Source of the DNA: Patellaria atrata CBS 101060 | Lineage: Eukaryota > Ascomycota > Dothideomycetes > Patellariales > Patellariaceae | Reading direction: 5' to 3' | NCBI GenBank assembly: GCA_010093705.1 | Contig: MU006107.1 | Location: forward strand, 356,031 to 420,030 | DNA: 64,000 bases | Part shown: piece after piece, positions 47,312 through 62,600 of the stretch | Numbering within the stretch: position 1 is the first letter of the stretch | How the letters are laid out: each line of letters opens with the position of its first letter | Made by a program: the position numbers and the translations under genes | The notes under the pieces: model-generated | Seen by the model: the letters and a program-made list of their open reading frames with translations, nothing else | Databases searched by the model: none | What the model was told of the DNA's origin: nothing

Positions 47312-48477
47312 TCACATATCCTCAACGACTCGAGCGTTGATGGCACTTTGGAACCCCGCGTTCCCATGCCCGTACTCCTGTTCCGCGGAGTTCTCGCCAA
47401 TGCCACCTCCATGTCTGCTGGATCCCTCGCCGGGGTCATCTCCCTGGCTCAACATGCTCTGTACCGTCTGATTCTGAGCGGGCAGGAAGATGACCTTTGA
47501 GTTGGCCGTCTTGGCCATCGCCTGCATGGCTTCCAGGTAGCGGATCTGCATGGCGGGCGCGGAGCTCAAGATATCAGCGGCCTGGCGCATGAGCTTCGCG
47601 CTCTCAACCTCAGCTCTGGCAGCGATGACCTTAGCCTCTCCGGTCCGCTTGGATTGCGCGGCCATGGACAAGGAATCCTGCAGCTCTTGGCTGAAGATTA
47701 TGTCTTTGATGAGCATGGACTCGACGTCGCAGCCCCAGCCCGACGCAATCTCCTCGATGATTTCGCGGATCGATTGGGCGATCTCTTCGCGCCGCTCGAT
47801 CACGTCTTGGAGCACGCGGGCGCCGATGACGTGGCGGAGGGTCGTTTGGGTGCGCTCGATGAGCGCTTGGCGGATGTTGGAGATGCCGAAAGCGGCTTTG
47901 TGTGGGGATGTGATGCGATAATAGATGACGGATGTGAGGCTGAGGGAGACGTTGTCTTTGGTCATGCAGATTTGTTTGGGGACCTCTGTTCAATATCATC
48001 AGCATCGTTGCCGTATATCGCCAAAACTAGGGAGAGCAGATGTATGAGGGTATACGCACCAACAATCTGAATCTTAACATCAACCTGGATCAACTGTTCA
48101 GACAGTGGGTTTATCTTAACCAAACCAGGATCGACGGCGCGGGCAAAACGACCAAACTTGGTAACAAGGCCCACGTTGCCCTGTCCGACGGGTTTGTAGG
48201 GGTTTGGACAGATGATGCAGCACGGGACGGCTCCCATCGTACCGATGATGCTACCCAGAGTGTTGATCATGCCACCGTACCAACTGTGCGCCGAGTCATC
48301 TTCAGAGTCTGCGTGGAGGATCTTTGCGTAGCTAGGTTGAAGGTCCTCCCGGCGAGGAGGTTGAACCTTGACCATAGGTTCATCTGGTGCTCCAGCACGA
48401 GGTCTTGTGGAGGTTGAGGTCATGCTGTCCTCGATGCCATTAACGTGGCTCTTGCCGGTATCGATAGGAGCACTCAT
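47312..48477 (-). CDS. SPFH/band-7 stomatin-like membrane protein
   Basis: Two exons, 48477-48060 and 47985-47312, split codon G|AG, 363 residues. The start MSAPIDTGKSHVNGIED fits fungal stomatin-like proteins. An in-frame ATG 31 codons upstream (48570) would add a basic, presequence-like stretch and cannot be excluded. A hydrophobic hairpin with a Cys-Pro cluster (GAVPCCIICPNPY) may be membrane-inserted and palmitoylated. The SPFH domain follows (VGLVTKFGRFARAVDPGL to VESMLIKDI), then a coiled Ala-rich segment (GEAKVIAARAEVESAKLMRQAAD) and a disordered tail. Stomatins form cholesterol- or ergosterol-dependent oligomers that organise membrane domains and channels. Confidence 0.9.
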
Positions 48478-51400
48478 TTCGGCGGGTGTGGATGATGAGA
48501 GGATGCTTCGGTGTCGACGACAGATGGGGAGAAAGTGCTGAGAAGCAAAGAGCTTTGCTAAGGTAAACAACCTAATGTATGATGCACCTTGTGAACTTCT
48601 TAAATGGAATGCGGAGTAAAAGCCGCTAGCCCTCCACTCATAAAGCTTGTCTATCTAGTCGGGGCTGTGCGCTAGAACTAAGCCCTTCTCGGAGTTGAGC
48701 GTTTTCTCCCCTACCTTACATAAGGTATTCCCTAACAGATTTAAGACTTCTTCCCATCTTCGTGATTAAGGAAAATTACCGCACTAGGTTAATTTCAGAT
48801 TGGTTCCAAAGTCTATGATGCAAACGTTTTTACACTATCGCGGGCTGTTATATACGATAAAACGCATCTCAGGTCGACGTTTGAATTCGCGTATGCGGCA
48901 AGGCGGCAAGGTGGCAAAAGACAATTGTACATCGTACATCACTATGATCATGACAGACGGAATCAGCCTCGGCGAGCCAATGAGAATTACAATGTGTGAT
49001 CTTAGGTTATGTGTGTTATCACTAGGCAATGATCTTGGATTACACTCATTACAGTAAAGTATCATCATCGCCCAAGGGCTTTCTTCCTTCCCCAAGCCTC
49101 CTGTGCCCTCCGAGGCAGAATTGGGGCGAATGTCAGTTCACCTTTCGGTTTCCCATACACATGCCATACTACTCCTTATCAGGCAATCCAGATCGAGACA
49201 AAAGAGTGCTCCAAGGTAAGGTCTATCGCAACACCTGTCGCATACCTGTATATTATGACGCCAAGCTACTGGTAAAGTTCTTCAAACTCATGGACTACGG
49301 TACGTCCTGGCCTAATAAAGTACAGTATTCTAGCTTCCGTTATTTCCTCAGTCATGTCGTTCATTTTCGTACTGTTCTACTATATATAAGAAAATTTAGT
49401 TTCCCATGCTCGAACTTCTAGTAGTTGACGATGCCCGCTTGGTAACGAGTTCTAACAGTAAGTCTATCATCGACTATTTTCTCCATGGAAACAATTGGTA
49501 TAGCGAATCCTTCAATCCATTGTCCACGAACATGAGGGATTTCGACTCCTGAGCGAACGTCCAATTCTGCTCGCGTAGCCAAGTATAAATCCGATAAAAC
49601 GCGAGAACCAAGGAAGTCCCATCCCCGTGAAAGACCGATGGTCTGTAGTCGTTAACCACTACATACTACGATACTGCACTACACGTACAGTCAATACATG
49701 GAAATCTAGAACTTATGGGGCACCTACCATGCAATTATTCCACTGTACACTGCTCATCCAGTGCATAATGGGATTGCCTTTAATGGAATGGCAATTCGAG
49801 CTTTAATGAGTTGTCCGGTGAAGAGTCAGCCAGATATTCCCTCAGCCATGCTCAAAATCTTCTGCAAGCTGAACCCTGGTAGTACATAGCCCCAACATGT
49901 GTTCGACTACTGAATTTACAGTTTAATGGTCATTCAGTTGATAGCCAATCTTACTACCTTGTAAATTTCTTTCCAATCGTTTGATTATAATATCCATCCT
50001 GCAGTGTGAGAGGACCGCAACGTGATGAACCATGAACGGGGTTTAAGACTACCAGTGAGAGATATCATGATATTACTCGCAGGATAGACTGCGTCGGGCA
50101 AACCTAGAGCTCTAGGATTCGGCATTCTGATTTGCTTACGCTGTTCATGGCGCTCATGGCAACTTCAATTCCCCTTTCCCTTACGAGATGTAAGGGTGCC
50201 GTGTCAAAACCTTTGGATCGAGCATGAACTTACGATGCTCACTGCTATTTATTCATCTGTTTCAATCTTGAAGACACTTGAACATTGGGTGACGAAGATG
50301 AATATTAGGCAACGAGAACGAAAAGAACCGCAGTGGTCCAAGCGATTTTAACGCCGTTTAGAAGGAATTCATCACAACTAAGAAAGACTCTTATCCAACC
50401 TTCGTCGAACGAGAACGATACACTTGGGTTCCCCTTGAGAATCATGACAAGTGATCATTGTCGGTTTAGAAGAAGGGCGGGTTCTATGTCGTTTCTAACG
50501 AAGGTGACACAGTCCCTTGTCATGGCAGTAAAAGAGTTAACCTATCGCTCAGAACTCTGTACTCTACCATCTTAGCTTATCTTCTCAACTAAGGAGGCAG
50601 TGAAATATACTCGACGGGACAGGAATTACAAAAGATGGAAATTGGATAGCGAGAAAGTCATGGGCGAGACAATAAGACTAGTCAGGACGTCCTTATCCAC
50701 CTTGTCATGATGCCATCTTTCGAGCACTATTTGCAACACGCTTTTTTGACCTTCCATGGCCCGGTCTTGATATATCGAATCCATCCTGTGGGTATTTTAC
50801 GTAGAAGTGACCCATATCACAGACCCAGCTATGTTCTAGAGTAACTTTCTGAATATATATACCCGTTGCGTAAGTTAACAAAATAAGCATTACCCGACAC
50901 AGAGCTCTGGTATCGTTTCGGACGGGAAAAACCATGTTCTTAGTTAGATCACGACAATCCGTCGTTCAACAAGGGGGGTGTGACCTCAATAATAACACCA
51001 TCCCACCAACAGACCGATTGGGTATACCCTACAACACGATAGTTCTATATTCGTACTGTGCCGGCTTGAAATCTCATTCCGATCGTATCTTCAAGGGGTA
51101 GAGCGTAGATGTGACATCGAGAGGTGCACGTGAACATCCTATCATGCCATTAAGCCGCGGTTGAGGATCAAAACTCAAAAGAAGTCTTCGATATACCGGC
51201 ATCACTTCGGTTGCAGTCAAGAGCTAGCTCATTGGAGTTAGTCCCTAGGGAGGACTAGCTAGATGCAGAAAGCAAGCCGCGGACAACCTGACAAGCGAAG
51301 ATTTGATTTAATATATCGTTACCCCAGACCAGGAATCTTCAGTTACTACTCTATACTTCCGACCTCTACATTCACCATGTTCACCATGTTCGCCATGTCT

Positions 51401-51668
51401 TGAGTCCGTGCCTAACACGTATTCGCCATCAACACCGTCATGCGCCTAGTATCCCCGCGCCGCTTGTGGAGAAGGTGGTACCTATAGATGGGATATTTAT
51501 GCCACAGACGACATGGGAGAAAGCACCTTCTATAGATGGAGATGAAGAGGTACAAACTCACCTGATCACGCTGATGAGCTTAAAGAGACTTCTTCCTCCT
51601 ATAGTCCTATGAGTTAGGTCCAGTAGCTCTCATAAACCTTCCATACAGTCCTTACCCCTGAGTTCACA
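48478..51668. other. Large gene-poor interval
   Basis: 3.2 kb in which I recognise no gene. Short open frames on both strands (for example near 49474-49659, 50333-50575 and 50705-50935) have no family resemblance and no convincing splice partners. Three copies of a 9-mer (TTCACCATG, TTCACCATG, TTCGCCATG) occur at about 51370-51396. The last 300 bases are the presumed glucoamylase promoter. Confidence 0.45.
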
Positions 51669-53500
<1,832 letters not shown>

Positions 53501-54065
53501 GTCGCCTAGCTTATACAACGTGTGCACGTTCATAAACGAAATCAGGTCTTTCTAGCTTTTAGGATTTTGAAGGAACTCTTCAAGATCCCTAAAACTGAGT
53601 TTGACCTCTCCGTTATATCTTTACTCAATATGTAAGTAGCGCATTATGTAGGGACGTATTGTATTCAGGAATATGATATCGTAAGCCTAAACTTATTGAA
53701 ACGATGAAATGAATACGGCTACCTTCCATAACTATATTTTTAATCAAGGAGTGTATGGCGGTATGAGCATAGTATAGGACTAGCACAATACGAGAGAAAA
53801 CTCTCGATCGAATCTACAAGGACAGATATGCATAACATATTCCCCTTCATCCTTATATCGCTCTCCAAAAAAGCATTTAGCTGGTTCCATTGCGCAGGGG
53901 TAGGAAATTATTTCAGGCTTGCAAACAGAATACCCCTCTTTCATCAGGTTGTTTCTCTCTAATCTATCTTCTATGTTGGATTACCTACATCGTAACCTAT
54001 GCTTTGAACGACGCTTCCGATTTATTGATCCCTTTCAACCCATCACTTAATCTAGTTCAAAAGAC
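53501..54065. other. Spacer between glucoamylase and HET gene
   Basis: 565 bp, AT-rich, with glucoamylase 3' sequence and the HET-gene promoter. No distinctive feature is seen. Confidence 0.5.
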
Positions 54066-55820
54066 ATGACACACTTCGATCATAACCCTTTAAAAGCGGC
54101 GCGACACACAAGATTGATCGAACTTCAGCCTCGCAGCGCGGGCGATGGTCTTCGATGTCTTCTCAAAACTATATCTATCGACGAAGCCCCAAAGTATGAG
54201 GCATTATCATATGTCTGGGGCCTCACAACTGAAGGACATTCTATATGTGTCACGCAAGCTTCCTCTGACCGCTCTGGAACGCTACCCATCACCGATAACC
54301 TATACAAAGCCCTCCAGTGGCTTCGTCAGGAGCATGAACCCCGATTGTTATGGATAGATGCTATTGTCATCAATCAAAACGATCTTGAAGAGCGTATGCA
54401 GCAGGTTTCAATAATGAGAGATATCTATTTTCGCGCATCTCATGTAGTAATTTGGCTAGGGGAAGCCAGTGAGGACCTTGGACTTATCGATAAGTTCGGG
54501 AAAGAGTCTGATGAGGAGTCTGGTTTCAATGTTGGGGATTACACGGTTATGTATGATCCTGCTTTCCATCGTACCCTGGAGTGCTTTTTCAACTTCCCCT
54601 GGTTCAACCGGACGTGGACTCTACAGGAGTTTTCCCTTGCAAGAAATGCGACTTTCATTTACCCTCCTTATGATATGGCGATGTCTACTTTTACAGAGCT
54701 TGGCTCAAGACAATACCCCCTGCGTAGTGAGGTAGGGCGACTGCGAACGGAAGTTGAGCGACTTAAATATCACACCGCATGGATTAAGAGTGCGTACGAC
54801 GACGATATTTCCCTCGATCTGGGCCATTTGCTTGTAGTAACACGTTCTAAACTGGCCACTGATCCTCGAGATAAGGTCTATGGACTTTTAGGCCTTGTAT
54901 ATGACACATTTAGGGAGATAATCCTACCTAACTATCACTTATCGGTTCCAGAACTTTATACGCACGTTATGAAGACTTTAATACTACATTCCGGCACTTT
55001 AAAAGGATTGGTGAATGTACAACCGACATCGAAGAGCGATTTGCCTTCGTGGGTGCCAGATTGGAGATTCCAGCCTACACGCCGTATGTTCTCATTACCA
55101 GGACCTATTCTTCGCGGTGATCAGTTATTCTGTACAGGCGGTCGAACATTCGATCTCCATACTAACTTCAGTACTCAGTTGTACGTACACGGGCTTCGAT
55201 TCTCAAAGATCAAACACGTAGGTAAGATACAAGGGGATAACTCACCTTACGACCCGGCCCCTTGCTATCGTGACTGGATCACGGCACTGAAAGATGTACT
55301 ACATGAGCCCTATCCTGGAGATTTACCTAATGGCTTTCTTGGGACTATAGCTTCTCAGAGTAATACTCAATGTTATTTGGACGCACTCGTTCGATCGGTA
55401 GCGTTCGCTAGCGAACCACTAAACATTTTCGCAGGTGACGATGAAATTATGCCACCCTGGATCTCTACAATACACAAAGAGCTGGGTATCGGAGAGATCA
55501 AAATCTGGTCTAGCCATTACACAAACACGAACAAATGGTACTGTCCTGGGAGACGGTTCTTCATGACAGAAAGTGGTCACATCGGACTCGCACCAGCAGA
55601 AGCGGCTATCGGAGATATCGCTTGTGTTATTTACGGTTTGGACGTGCCTTTAATATTCCGAGTCGACGCAGAGACGGAAGTGAGCAGGGAATTCCACTAC
55701 GCATCATCTCCTGTTTTAAAAGGGGACTTTAAGAATGAAAAAGACCTCAAGGAGTGGGAGTCCAAATTAGTAGCTTGCAAGTTTGTAGGAGGTGAGTACA
55801 GAGTCGATTATGGACGTTGA
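54066..55820 (+). CDS. HET-domain protein (heterokaryon-incompatibility type)
   Basis: Intronless, 584 residues. The three conserved HET blocks are present in the first 150 residues: YEALSYVWG, LPITDNLYKALQWLR..LLWIDAIVINQND, and QVSIMRDIYFRASHVVIWLGE. The middle part contains DPRDKVYGLLGL, typical of the large HET family, and LPSWVPDWR. There is no NACHT, ankyrin or WD partner domain. HET domains are related to TIR folds and trigger cell death in non-self recognition. Most copies in a genome, including this one, have no assigned partner. The open frame is intact and its motifs are complete. Confidence 0.9.
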   Translation: MTHFDHNPLKAARHTRLIELQPRSAGDGLRCLLKTISIDEAPKYEALSYVWGLTTEGHSICVTQASSDRSGTLPITDNLYKALQWLRQEHEPRLLWIDAIVINQNDLEERMQQVSIMRDIYFRASHVVIWLGEASEDLGLIDKFGKESDEESGFNVGDYTVMYDPAFHRTLECFFNFPWFNRTWTLQEFSLARNATFIYPPYDMAMSTFTELGSRQYPLRSEVGRLRTEVERLKYHTAWIKSAYDDDISLDLGHLLVVTRSKLATDPRDKVYGLLGLVYDTFREIILPNYHLSVPELYTHVMKTLILHSGTLKGLVNVQPTSKSDLPSWVPDWRFQPTRRMFSLPGPILRGDQLFCTGGRTFDLHTNFSTQLYVHGLRFSKIKHVGKIQGDNSPYDPAPCYRDWITALKDVLHEPYPGDLPNGFLGTIASQSNTQCYLDALVRSVAFASEPLNIFAGDDEIMPPWISTIHKELGIGEIKIWSSHYTNTNKWYCPGRRFFMTESGHIGLAPAEAAIGDIACVIYGLDVPLIFRVDAETEVSREFHYASSPVLKGDFKNEKDLKEWESKLVACKFVGGEYRVDYGR

Positions 55821-57649
55821 GTAATTGTTGATGGATACCAGAAGCTTTCGTGTATGGTATAATGATGGGACAAGCTTTAAAGCAAGGTTTACCGGATACC
55901 TGGTTCTGTATCACCTAGTGGTTTTCATAATAAGGTACGTTGGGTTCTGTACTCTCAAGCTCCATCTAGTGATAGTGTCTCTAAGGTAGAAAATAAAACG
56001 AGGACTAGCTTAGGAGGAACGGTGAACTTGTGCTAGTGACACTCGCGCATTGGGTCTCCTTTCTTCCACCGCTACTAGATCGTCGAGGTTATTTCCAGAG
56101 GAGTTGTTCCTATTGAAAGAGTCTGATAATCGAATCTCGTACATGTCTCAGTCTATCATCGACGTTGGAATGAGAATACGGATCTCATCTGCTAAGAGTA
56201 GGAGAATAATGCGGATAGATGCTCAAGGCCGGCTAATGATTGTGCATGACTCCCACATGTAGATATCAGTTCGTTCATATGTTATCCACAACAGTACCCT
56301 TTCAGTTGGGACAATCAAGACTCTCCCGATGGTGAGATTGTTGGGATTCGACCGGGAATAGTGCGATGTCAGACATTTTCATGTTACACTAAGACGGTAC
56401 AGCCCGAGGAGAGAGACCATTATCTGAAAGAGAGTAAACGGGTACAGTACTTCCTATGTCGATACATCAAAAATTTCCTTTTCTTGCCAAAGCCGGCTCT
56501 TGAAACTTCCAGGAGCTCATCCCACGCCTGTGTAAATAGCGATGGCAAAGAAGGACTGGAAACCAGACTAACAAAAGAGCGAATATCCGCAATGATGACA
56601 GAGGTATAACTAACAGAAAGACATGTGATTATGTGTTGACGTTTAAGTTAGAACTAGCACTATGGGCTTTCCTCAGCAATTCCCACCTCCACCCCGTTCC
56701 GTTATCTTCAACTCATCAGTTCGGACGACATGGGTAACGCAGCTGTCCATTGCCATCTTTATCTTGATACAGCAATTGAAGCTTTTCTGCCATAAGCCTT
56801 ACGACTAAGCTCGAGGCCGCACGTGGTGGTGCTGATCTCAGCAGCAGGAACGCGTTTGCCGGAGTTTTTTTTTGCCGCACTGCCCATATCCGACTCTCTA
56901 CAGTACACTTGTATCAGAAACTGATCCATGCGAGACTACATGTTCGAACTTGACGCAATCTTTACGGTAAATCCTTTTCAATCCTTAATTGAATAATCTT
57001 CACCGGAATTCAATGTATGAAGTATGGCTGGAGCTCTCTGGAACTAACCACGAGGAGGGGCCCGCCACACTGACTCTCAACTTTACACTTGTGAACAGCT
57101 CGACTTGAGTTTTACTCCAATAGATATTAATCCAGAAATAATCCTCGTAATCAAAAGGATTCAGCTGATAGGTGAGGCTAACGTCGGGAGTGCATGTCTT
57201 AGTTCTAGCTAATCTGTCACGATTTCAGGAAGGGCTACAACAACGACACCAGTTTACATCTGCGTACGACGAAGTACGAGTATGGCGGCCTCGGACTGCG
57301 GGTGAGGTTCTTGACTTTGGTTCAGCACACATAGCACCATGTGCACGCACGGCCAGTCCTGTGAAGCTTCGAATCCTTTATGCTCGTTGCACCCTGCTCT
57401 ACCGAAACTATTTGTCCGGTCTAAATATGGCCTATATATCCCCCATATCGAGGGAAGGCAATGTTCAATGTTCATACATCTATTGGCATTGATATATCCT
57501 ACTTTTGTGACTTTACCTCTGAGCCGCACGTCAGTCTAGTACCGGATGACGCATTAACGTCCACCTGGTAAACAATAATTAGACGGCCCTGGGCGCCATT
57601 GAGTCAACTGACTATTCCCAAGACACTCTGTTAGGATACCCGATAGACC
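55821..57649. other. Gene-poor interval after HET gene
   Basis: 1.8 kb without a recognisable gene. Open frames at 56050-56262, 56361-56609 and 57172-57492 show no family motifs. It may include untranslated regions and decayed sequence that I cannot identify. Confidence 0.45.
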
Positions 57650-59408
57650 ATGAAGACCCTTCAGTCTTGGAGAGATAAATGGTATCACCTGCACTCGTAC
57701 CTGCATTATGCAAGCCCTACGGAACCTTTAACTAACTGTTTCTTAGGAGAGAACGAATCATTCACTTTTCCCCCTCATGGTTTACCGTCTGTATGGGTAA
57801 GTGATATGCATGCCAATACCATATATTCCCTAGATGACTTGTCTAACAATGTCATAGGTACTGGTGCCATGTCACAAGTACTTGTCAACTTTCCATACCC
57901 GTATTCTGGTAATACTCGATGGATGCGAGACCTAGGATATTGCTTTTGGGTACGTTGCCTACGCTATTCTCGCTTGTTCTTTGAAATTCTCATTAGCAAC
58001 CGTCGTTTATGCCCTGTCAGGTATCAAGGAGCTAATATGATTCTCAGATCCTGGATATCGTTCTTTTCATAACCTTCACCACCTTTTCCGTCATTCGATA
58101 TGTTCGCTATCCGGCGCTGCTGAGAATCATGTTATTAGAGTTTCCCGCGTCGTCGTTCCTAGGAGCTGTGCCAACTGTAACTACTTTTAGTACCCTGTCC
58201 ATAATTGTACATTACTTACTTACCTAGACTGTGAACACGATCATAGTTGGTCTCGTCTTCTATTACGATTATAGCGAAACCGCAGCATGGGTTGCGTTCG
58301 TTCTCTTCTGGATCAGTGTCGTGTTAACCATCTTTACCGGTGTTGTTCTTATCCTCATTCAGATGTTTCAGGAGAGATTGCATACCATGAATGATGTTGC
58401 TGGAGTGTAAGCGATTCTAATCTCGATGTGCGCATCGAAAACGCTGATGCCTGAATAGATGGCTCATGACAGCCGTTCCAAATGTTATCACCGCTGCTGC
58501 AGGGGCAGTCATTCTTCCTTATTTGTATGTTATCAATGAGAAGGCGGCAGTGAGCGTTCTCGTTGTTTGCTTCCTCTTGTGGGGCCTAGGAATGTCCCAG
58601 ATCCACATGATCTTAGCCATCTATTTTTGGAGATTGATTTCTAAGAAGACGCCGTCCCAGCGGTTCATACTTTCTGGATATATGCCCATTGCGGCCTTGG
58701 GACAGGCTTCCTTGGCAATCTATCATATGTCGATCTTCTTCTGCGATTATCTGCAGAAATCCAGATTCGTCCCTACGCACTCGAGGACCGTGTCTGACCA
58801 AACCCTCGCGGCGATCGGGGAGATGATATATTGGTTCGGTCTCCTGACTGCGTTGTTTCTCCTCGCCCACGCTTCGTTCTGGCTGGTCCAGAACACCACA
58901 GCGTTCATTTATGCATGGCCTATGCCTTTCAATGTTAGTCTACTCTTTTTACCTTGGGGCACTTCCTACTCTTCGAGGTTGAATCGCTAACACCACATAG
59001 ATCGGCTGGTGGTCGTTTACTTTCCCCTTCGCCGCTTACACCAACGGCTGGGCTGTCGTGGCTCGCGATTTCCGTAACGAGGGAATGCGCGGTTGGGCCG
59101 CTATGCTCGGTGTTCTGTGTATAATTTTCTGGTTTTACGTCGCAACATTTACTGCGTATCTAGGTTTCTGGAAGGGGAGTATGTTTTACGACCCTGCGCT
59201 TGCAGATTGGTCCGTTAAGGAGAAGGAGGTGGACGCCGCTGGGGGAATGGCCGTGCAGGACGTAGTTGTGGAGAGGCTGGAGGACGAAGAAGCAGGTATA
59301 CGGAAATCTGTGAAAAGAAGTCTTTCTGACGACAGTGGTTTCAGTTCATACAGTTCAGGGGAGAGCCTAGTGGATCAACATGGCCGTGATAGCAGTAGCC
59401 GTAAATAG
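57650..59408 (+). CDS. TDT/SLAC1-type transporter (sulfite efflux Ssu1 / malate Mae1 family)
   Basis: Seven exons: 57650-57681, 57747-57796, 57858-57949, 58048-58176, 58228-58406, 58459-58933 and 59001-59408. All phases close and give 454 residues. Splicing yields MKTLQSWRDKWRERIIHFSPSWFTVCMGTG, the hallmark PSWFxxxMGTG start of the family. The unspliced open frame reads a different phase before MGTG and is wrong. About ten membrane segments follow (including GAVPTTVNTIIVGLVFYY, AAGAVILPYLYVI, MPFNIGWWSFTFPFAAYTNGW). The C-terminal tail is acidic, then Ser-rich (about 75 residues), probably phosphorylated. Family members are plasma-membrane channels or exporters for sulfite, malate or other anions. 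Which one cannot be told from sequence. Confidence 0.88.
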
Positions 59409-59644
59409 ATCCTGTTGCAGGCCGCGACCGAAACGAGAGAACACTAAGTACTCTGAGTAGTTGGTTTTCAAAACGGACTATATCTACAACTTTGACTGGC
59501 AACGCTCTTACCTATTAAAACAAGCCGAAGGTCCGAGTCTGACTGACCGATGTGACTAACGTAAAGTCTTCCCTTAAATGCTCACCGGGCATCTCCTCAC
59601 AATATTACACGATCCCATCCAACTGCTTTGATCACGATTAAGAC

Positions 59645-62600
59645 CTAGATAGCAGTATACGCACCGCTTCTGATCTTCCTTACACCTGCAATTTCTTTCC
59701 ATGTGTTATTAGGAGCGGGAGTTGGTTCCTTATCCCTTTCACCCTCATCTGCAAAAGGGTCTACTTCCTCCTCAACCTTCCGTCCCTCTTCCTCTCTAGG
59801 TACCATGATACTTACACTGAGTCCACTTCCCAGCTCCGAAGCATTCTCGCCCATGATTTCCCACCGCGCTTCGACGTTGGCCGGTTTCGCCTCTCCCTCC
59901 GTGAAGAACCGCGCGCGAAGCTGCTGTGTGGTGCCATCTGGGGTGAGAGTCACATCTCCAACACGCCAGTAAATGAGCATTTTCTCCTTGGAAAAGCTGC
60001 CGACTGGTTTGGACTGGCAGGAAATAGGTTTTGTACTGGCTGCGTCGAGATGTAGGATTAAGATCACGTTGGAGAGTGTGACACTTGTCCTGTTCCCCAG
60101 ATTGAATGCTGGGTTCAATGCATAAGAGAGAATTGCAGAGGTCTGAGCGGGCTCAATCTTATACACTGGAGTGAGCAGGAGCGGGGAGTAGTTGGCCAAG
60201 TTGGATTCATCAAGGTGAAGTTGGTATTTAAATGCCACGACGGTCTTGGCTGCTATTGAGGACAAGTTGACGGAATATACGCCGGATTTGTCTGCAACCT
60301 GTTCAACGAAAACAGGATTTGGTGCTACTTTTTCTAGTACGGGAAAGTTTTCGAGCCGAATACTCTCAGTACCGAACGGTGTTAAGAGGTCTTGCGGATT
60401 ATACGCCAAAGCTAATTCACCAATTGCGATGGCCTTGGTTATTTTACCTTTGGTAAAGGTCGTACTTACGGTTTCCACAACGGATGAATTCAACCCTGGC
60501 GAATGGAGTTCTGGATGCTTGATCGTGATACTGGTAGAGCTGCTCAGTGAACGGCCCGATCGGACGGATTGCGTATCTGACGCTGTAGGCTCATCCCCTA
60601 GCAGGCTCGAGCGATGAATGACTTTGAATGGTGACCCTGGTGGGACAACTGTTGGGGGGGACGTCGGTAAAGGGACGTTCGTCGCAATTTGTGTAGTACT
60701 CTGTATAACTGGGGGAAGTACAGCGTCATTTGCTAGTTGAATATCAGAGGGTTGTGGCGATGGGACAAATATTGTATTCCGGACATCCCTTCGACCTCGT
60801 ACTGTCCCACCTTTCCTCGCAGGTGCTTGAGCAGCTTGCTATTCTGGATTAGTCAAATCACCAAGTGAAATTGCCTCATTTGGAAAAGCTTACCGCTCGA
60901 AGAGTGTATGCTACGTTAGCCAAGGCTGTTTCCGCATCAGCATCCTCTTCGGCTATAGGAGCATTTCTTATGTCTAGTTTAAACTGAGGTGCATTGCTTT
61001 CGCTGGCACTATTTATACGTCAATTCAAAACTTCGTATCCCAAGAGAACTTGCTTACACCGCCTCCTGCTCCGCCTGGGATATTGCATCGGAACCTGAAG
61101 GAGGAATTGAAAACCCTTCGGCATCCTTCGGGAGCTTTATAAAGGTCAGTAATCGGATATTACATTCTTGAGGAAGGGAAAACCACAAGGCTTACATCAT
61201 TATTGGCGCTAGACGGTTTGGTTGGTTGTAAAGGTTCCAAAAGAGACGGAACAGGTAATTCTGGAGCCTTTTCACCATTGATGACACCTGAACTAGAGCC
61301 TGGCTCTGCACTGTTTGCTAGTGTCCCATTAATATGGTCTATAGATCGTCGTTTTTGTTTCGGTGATGAGGTGGAATCAGATTGCCGCGGTGAGGACGGT
61401 GTAGCACGGGTTTCCGAGAGTTGGCGTGACGGTGATGCCTGCGGCGACTCCTGCGGTGGGGGCAAGTCTTTTGACTTTCCTGCTGATCTTCCGAAGGCTC
61501 CAAAACTAGATGCAAGGTTCGAGGAAGACTTTCGCTCCGGAGATGAACCTCTTCCGTACGGGTGTACACTTTGACGCCTCCGTCCTAAAACAGTACCTAG
61601 ACGTTTCAACCCGTGCAGACCACCGTGTCGTTGCTCTTGTACTGCATTAAGTTAGTTAATTCGTGGTAACTTGATAGTTTTCTGGACATACCGGATCCGG
61701 ACCTCTGGCTTGAACCATCATCGGTGTTGATAGTGGGTGTTGATGGAGGAAGGCTTCTAGACGGCGTAGGAGTACCTTTCGGCCGTTGTACCGGTATCCT
61801 TCCCTCTGTGGTCTTCAAGGCGAAAGTCTTGATCTCATCCGCGGTCTCGATGTTCAAAAGTGAATTTAGGCACTGCTCCGCGGTGATTCTACTCCTCTCG
61901 ACTTGATCTACCTCATGTGTCTCAAATTGCGTGAGAACGTCTCGTAAAAAATTACAGCGACTTTCATCAACTGCCTGCAGCTGCTCGAATACATACGGCG
62001 CCTGCGACTCCCACTGACTTGTAGCATTATCTAAGTCTGAAGTTGCATTCGCAACTTTCCCCGCGGCAGCTTTGGGGCCTTTCTCTTTGAGTTTATCCGC
62101 CTTTTTGTTCGCACTATCAATATCCTTGGCCATTGCTGCAAGGTTTCCACTTATTGTAGACATGGCCTGCATCTCACGATTTGTGCGCTCGTAGTCCCTC
62201 AGAGGTCGTTCGACATCAGTCTCAATTCTAGTTGCAAGAGTGTGATGAGAGTCCGCGATGGCTTCAGTCGAACTTATTATTCTATGCCAGGGTTGGGAGA
62301 ATATCCTAGGGATACCTTAACTTACTCCGGCAAGCAAACTGGTATCAAGAAGATGTCTGTACATACCCTAAGTCGGACGACTCATCTGGACTTGGTCTTC
62401 TCGCCAGTTTCCGCAGCCCTTGAGCGTACGCTTCTTCGATCCTCCGTCTCTCCTGTATATTCTATTAGCGCAAGGATTGGGCGTTAGAAAGCCGCGATGT
62501 TAACCTGCAGCCAATCCGCGATTTCCGAGTTGATTTTCCCAACATGCTTAACCCTATCTAAAAGTATGGTGACGGCTTGCGACGGTTGGAGGGTAGCCTT

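Noticed and set aside
45045-48477. A secondary-metabolite or toxin cluster around transporter and stomatin genes
   Set aside because: No synthase, P450 or cluster regulator is present; neighbours are housekeeping or wall genes.
49474-50935. Short open frames in the 3.2-kb gap as remnants of a mobile element
   Set aside because: No terminal repeats, target duplications or recognisable domain; composition resembles ordinary intergenic DNA.
56335-56365. Possible tRNA-like GGATTCGACC on the minus strand
   Set aside because: The T-loop consensus is broken and no acceptor stem pairs with it.
57650-58072. Unspliced 140-codon frame as the N-terminus of the transporter
   Set aside because: Its phase before MGTG lacks the family hallmark. 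The spliced exons give PSWFTVCMGTG and close all later phases.
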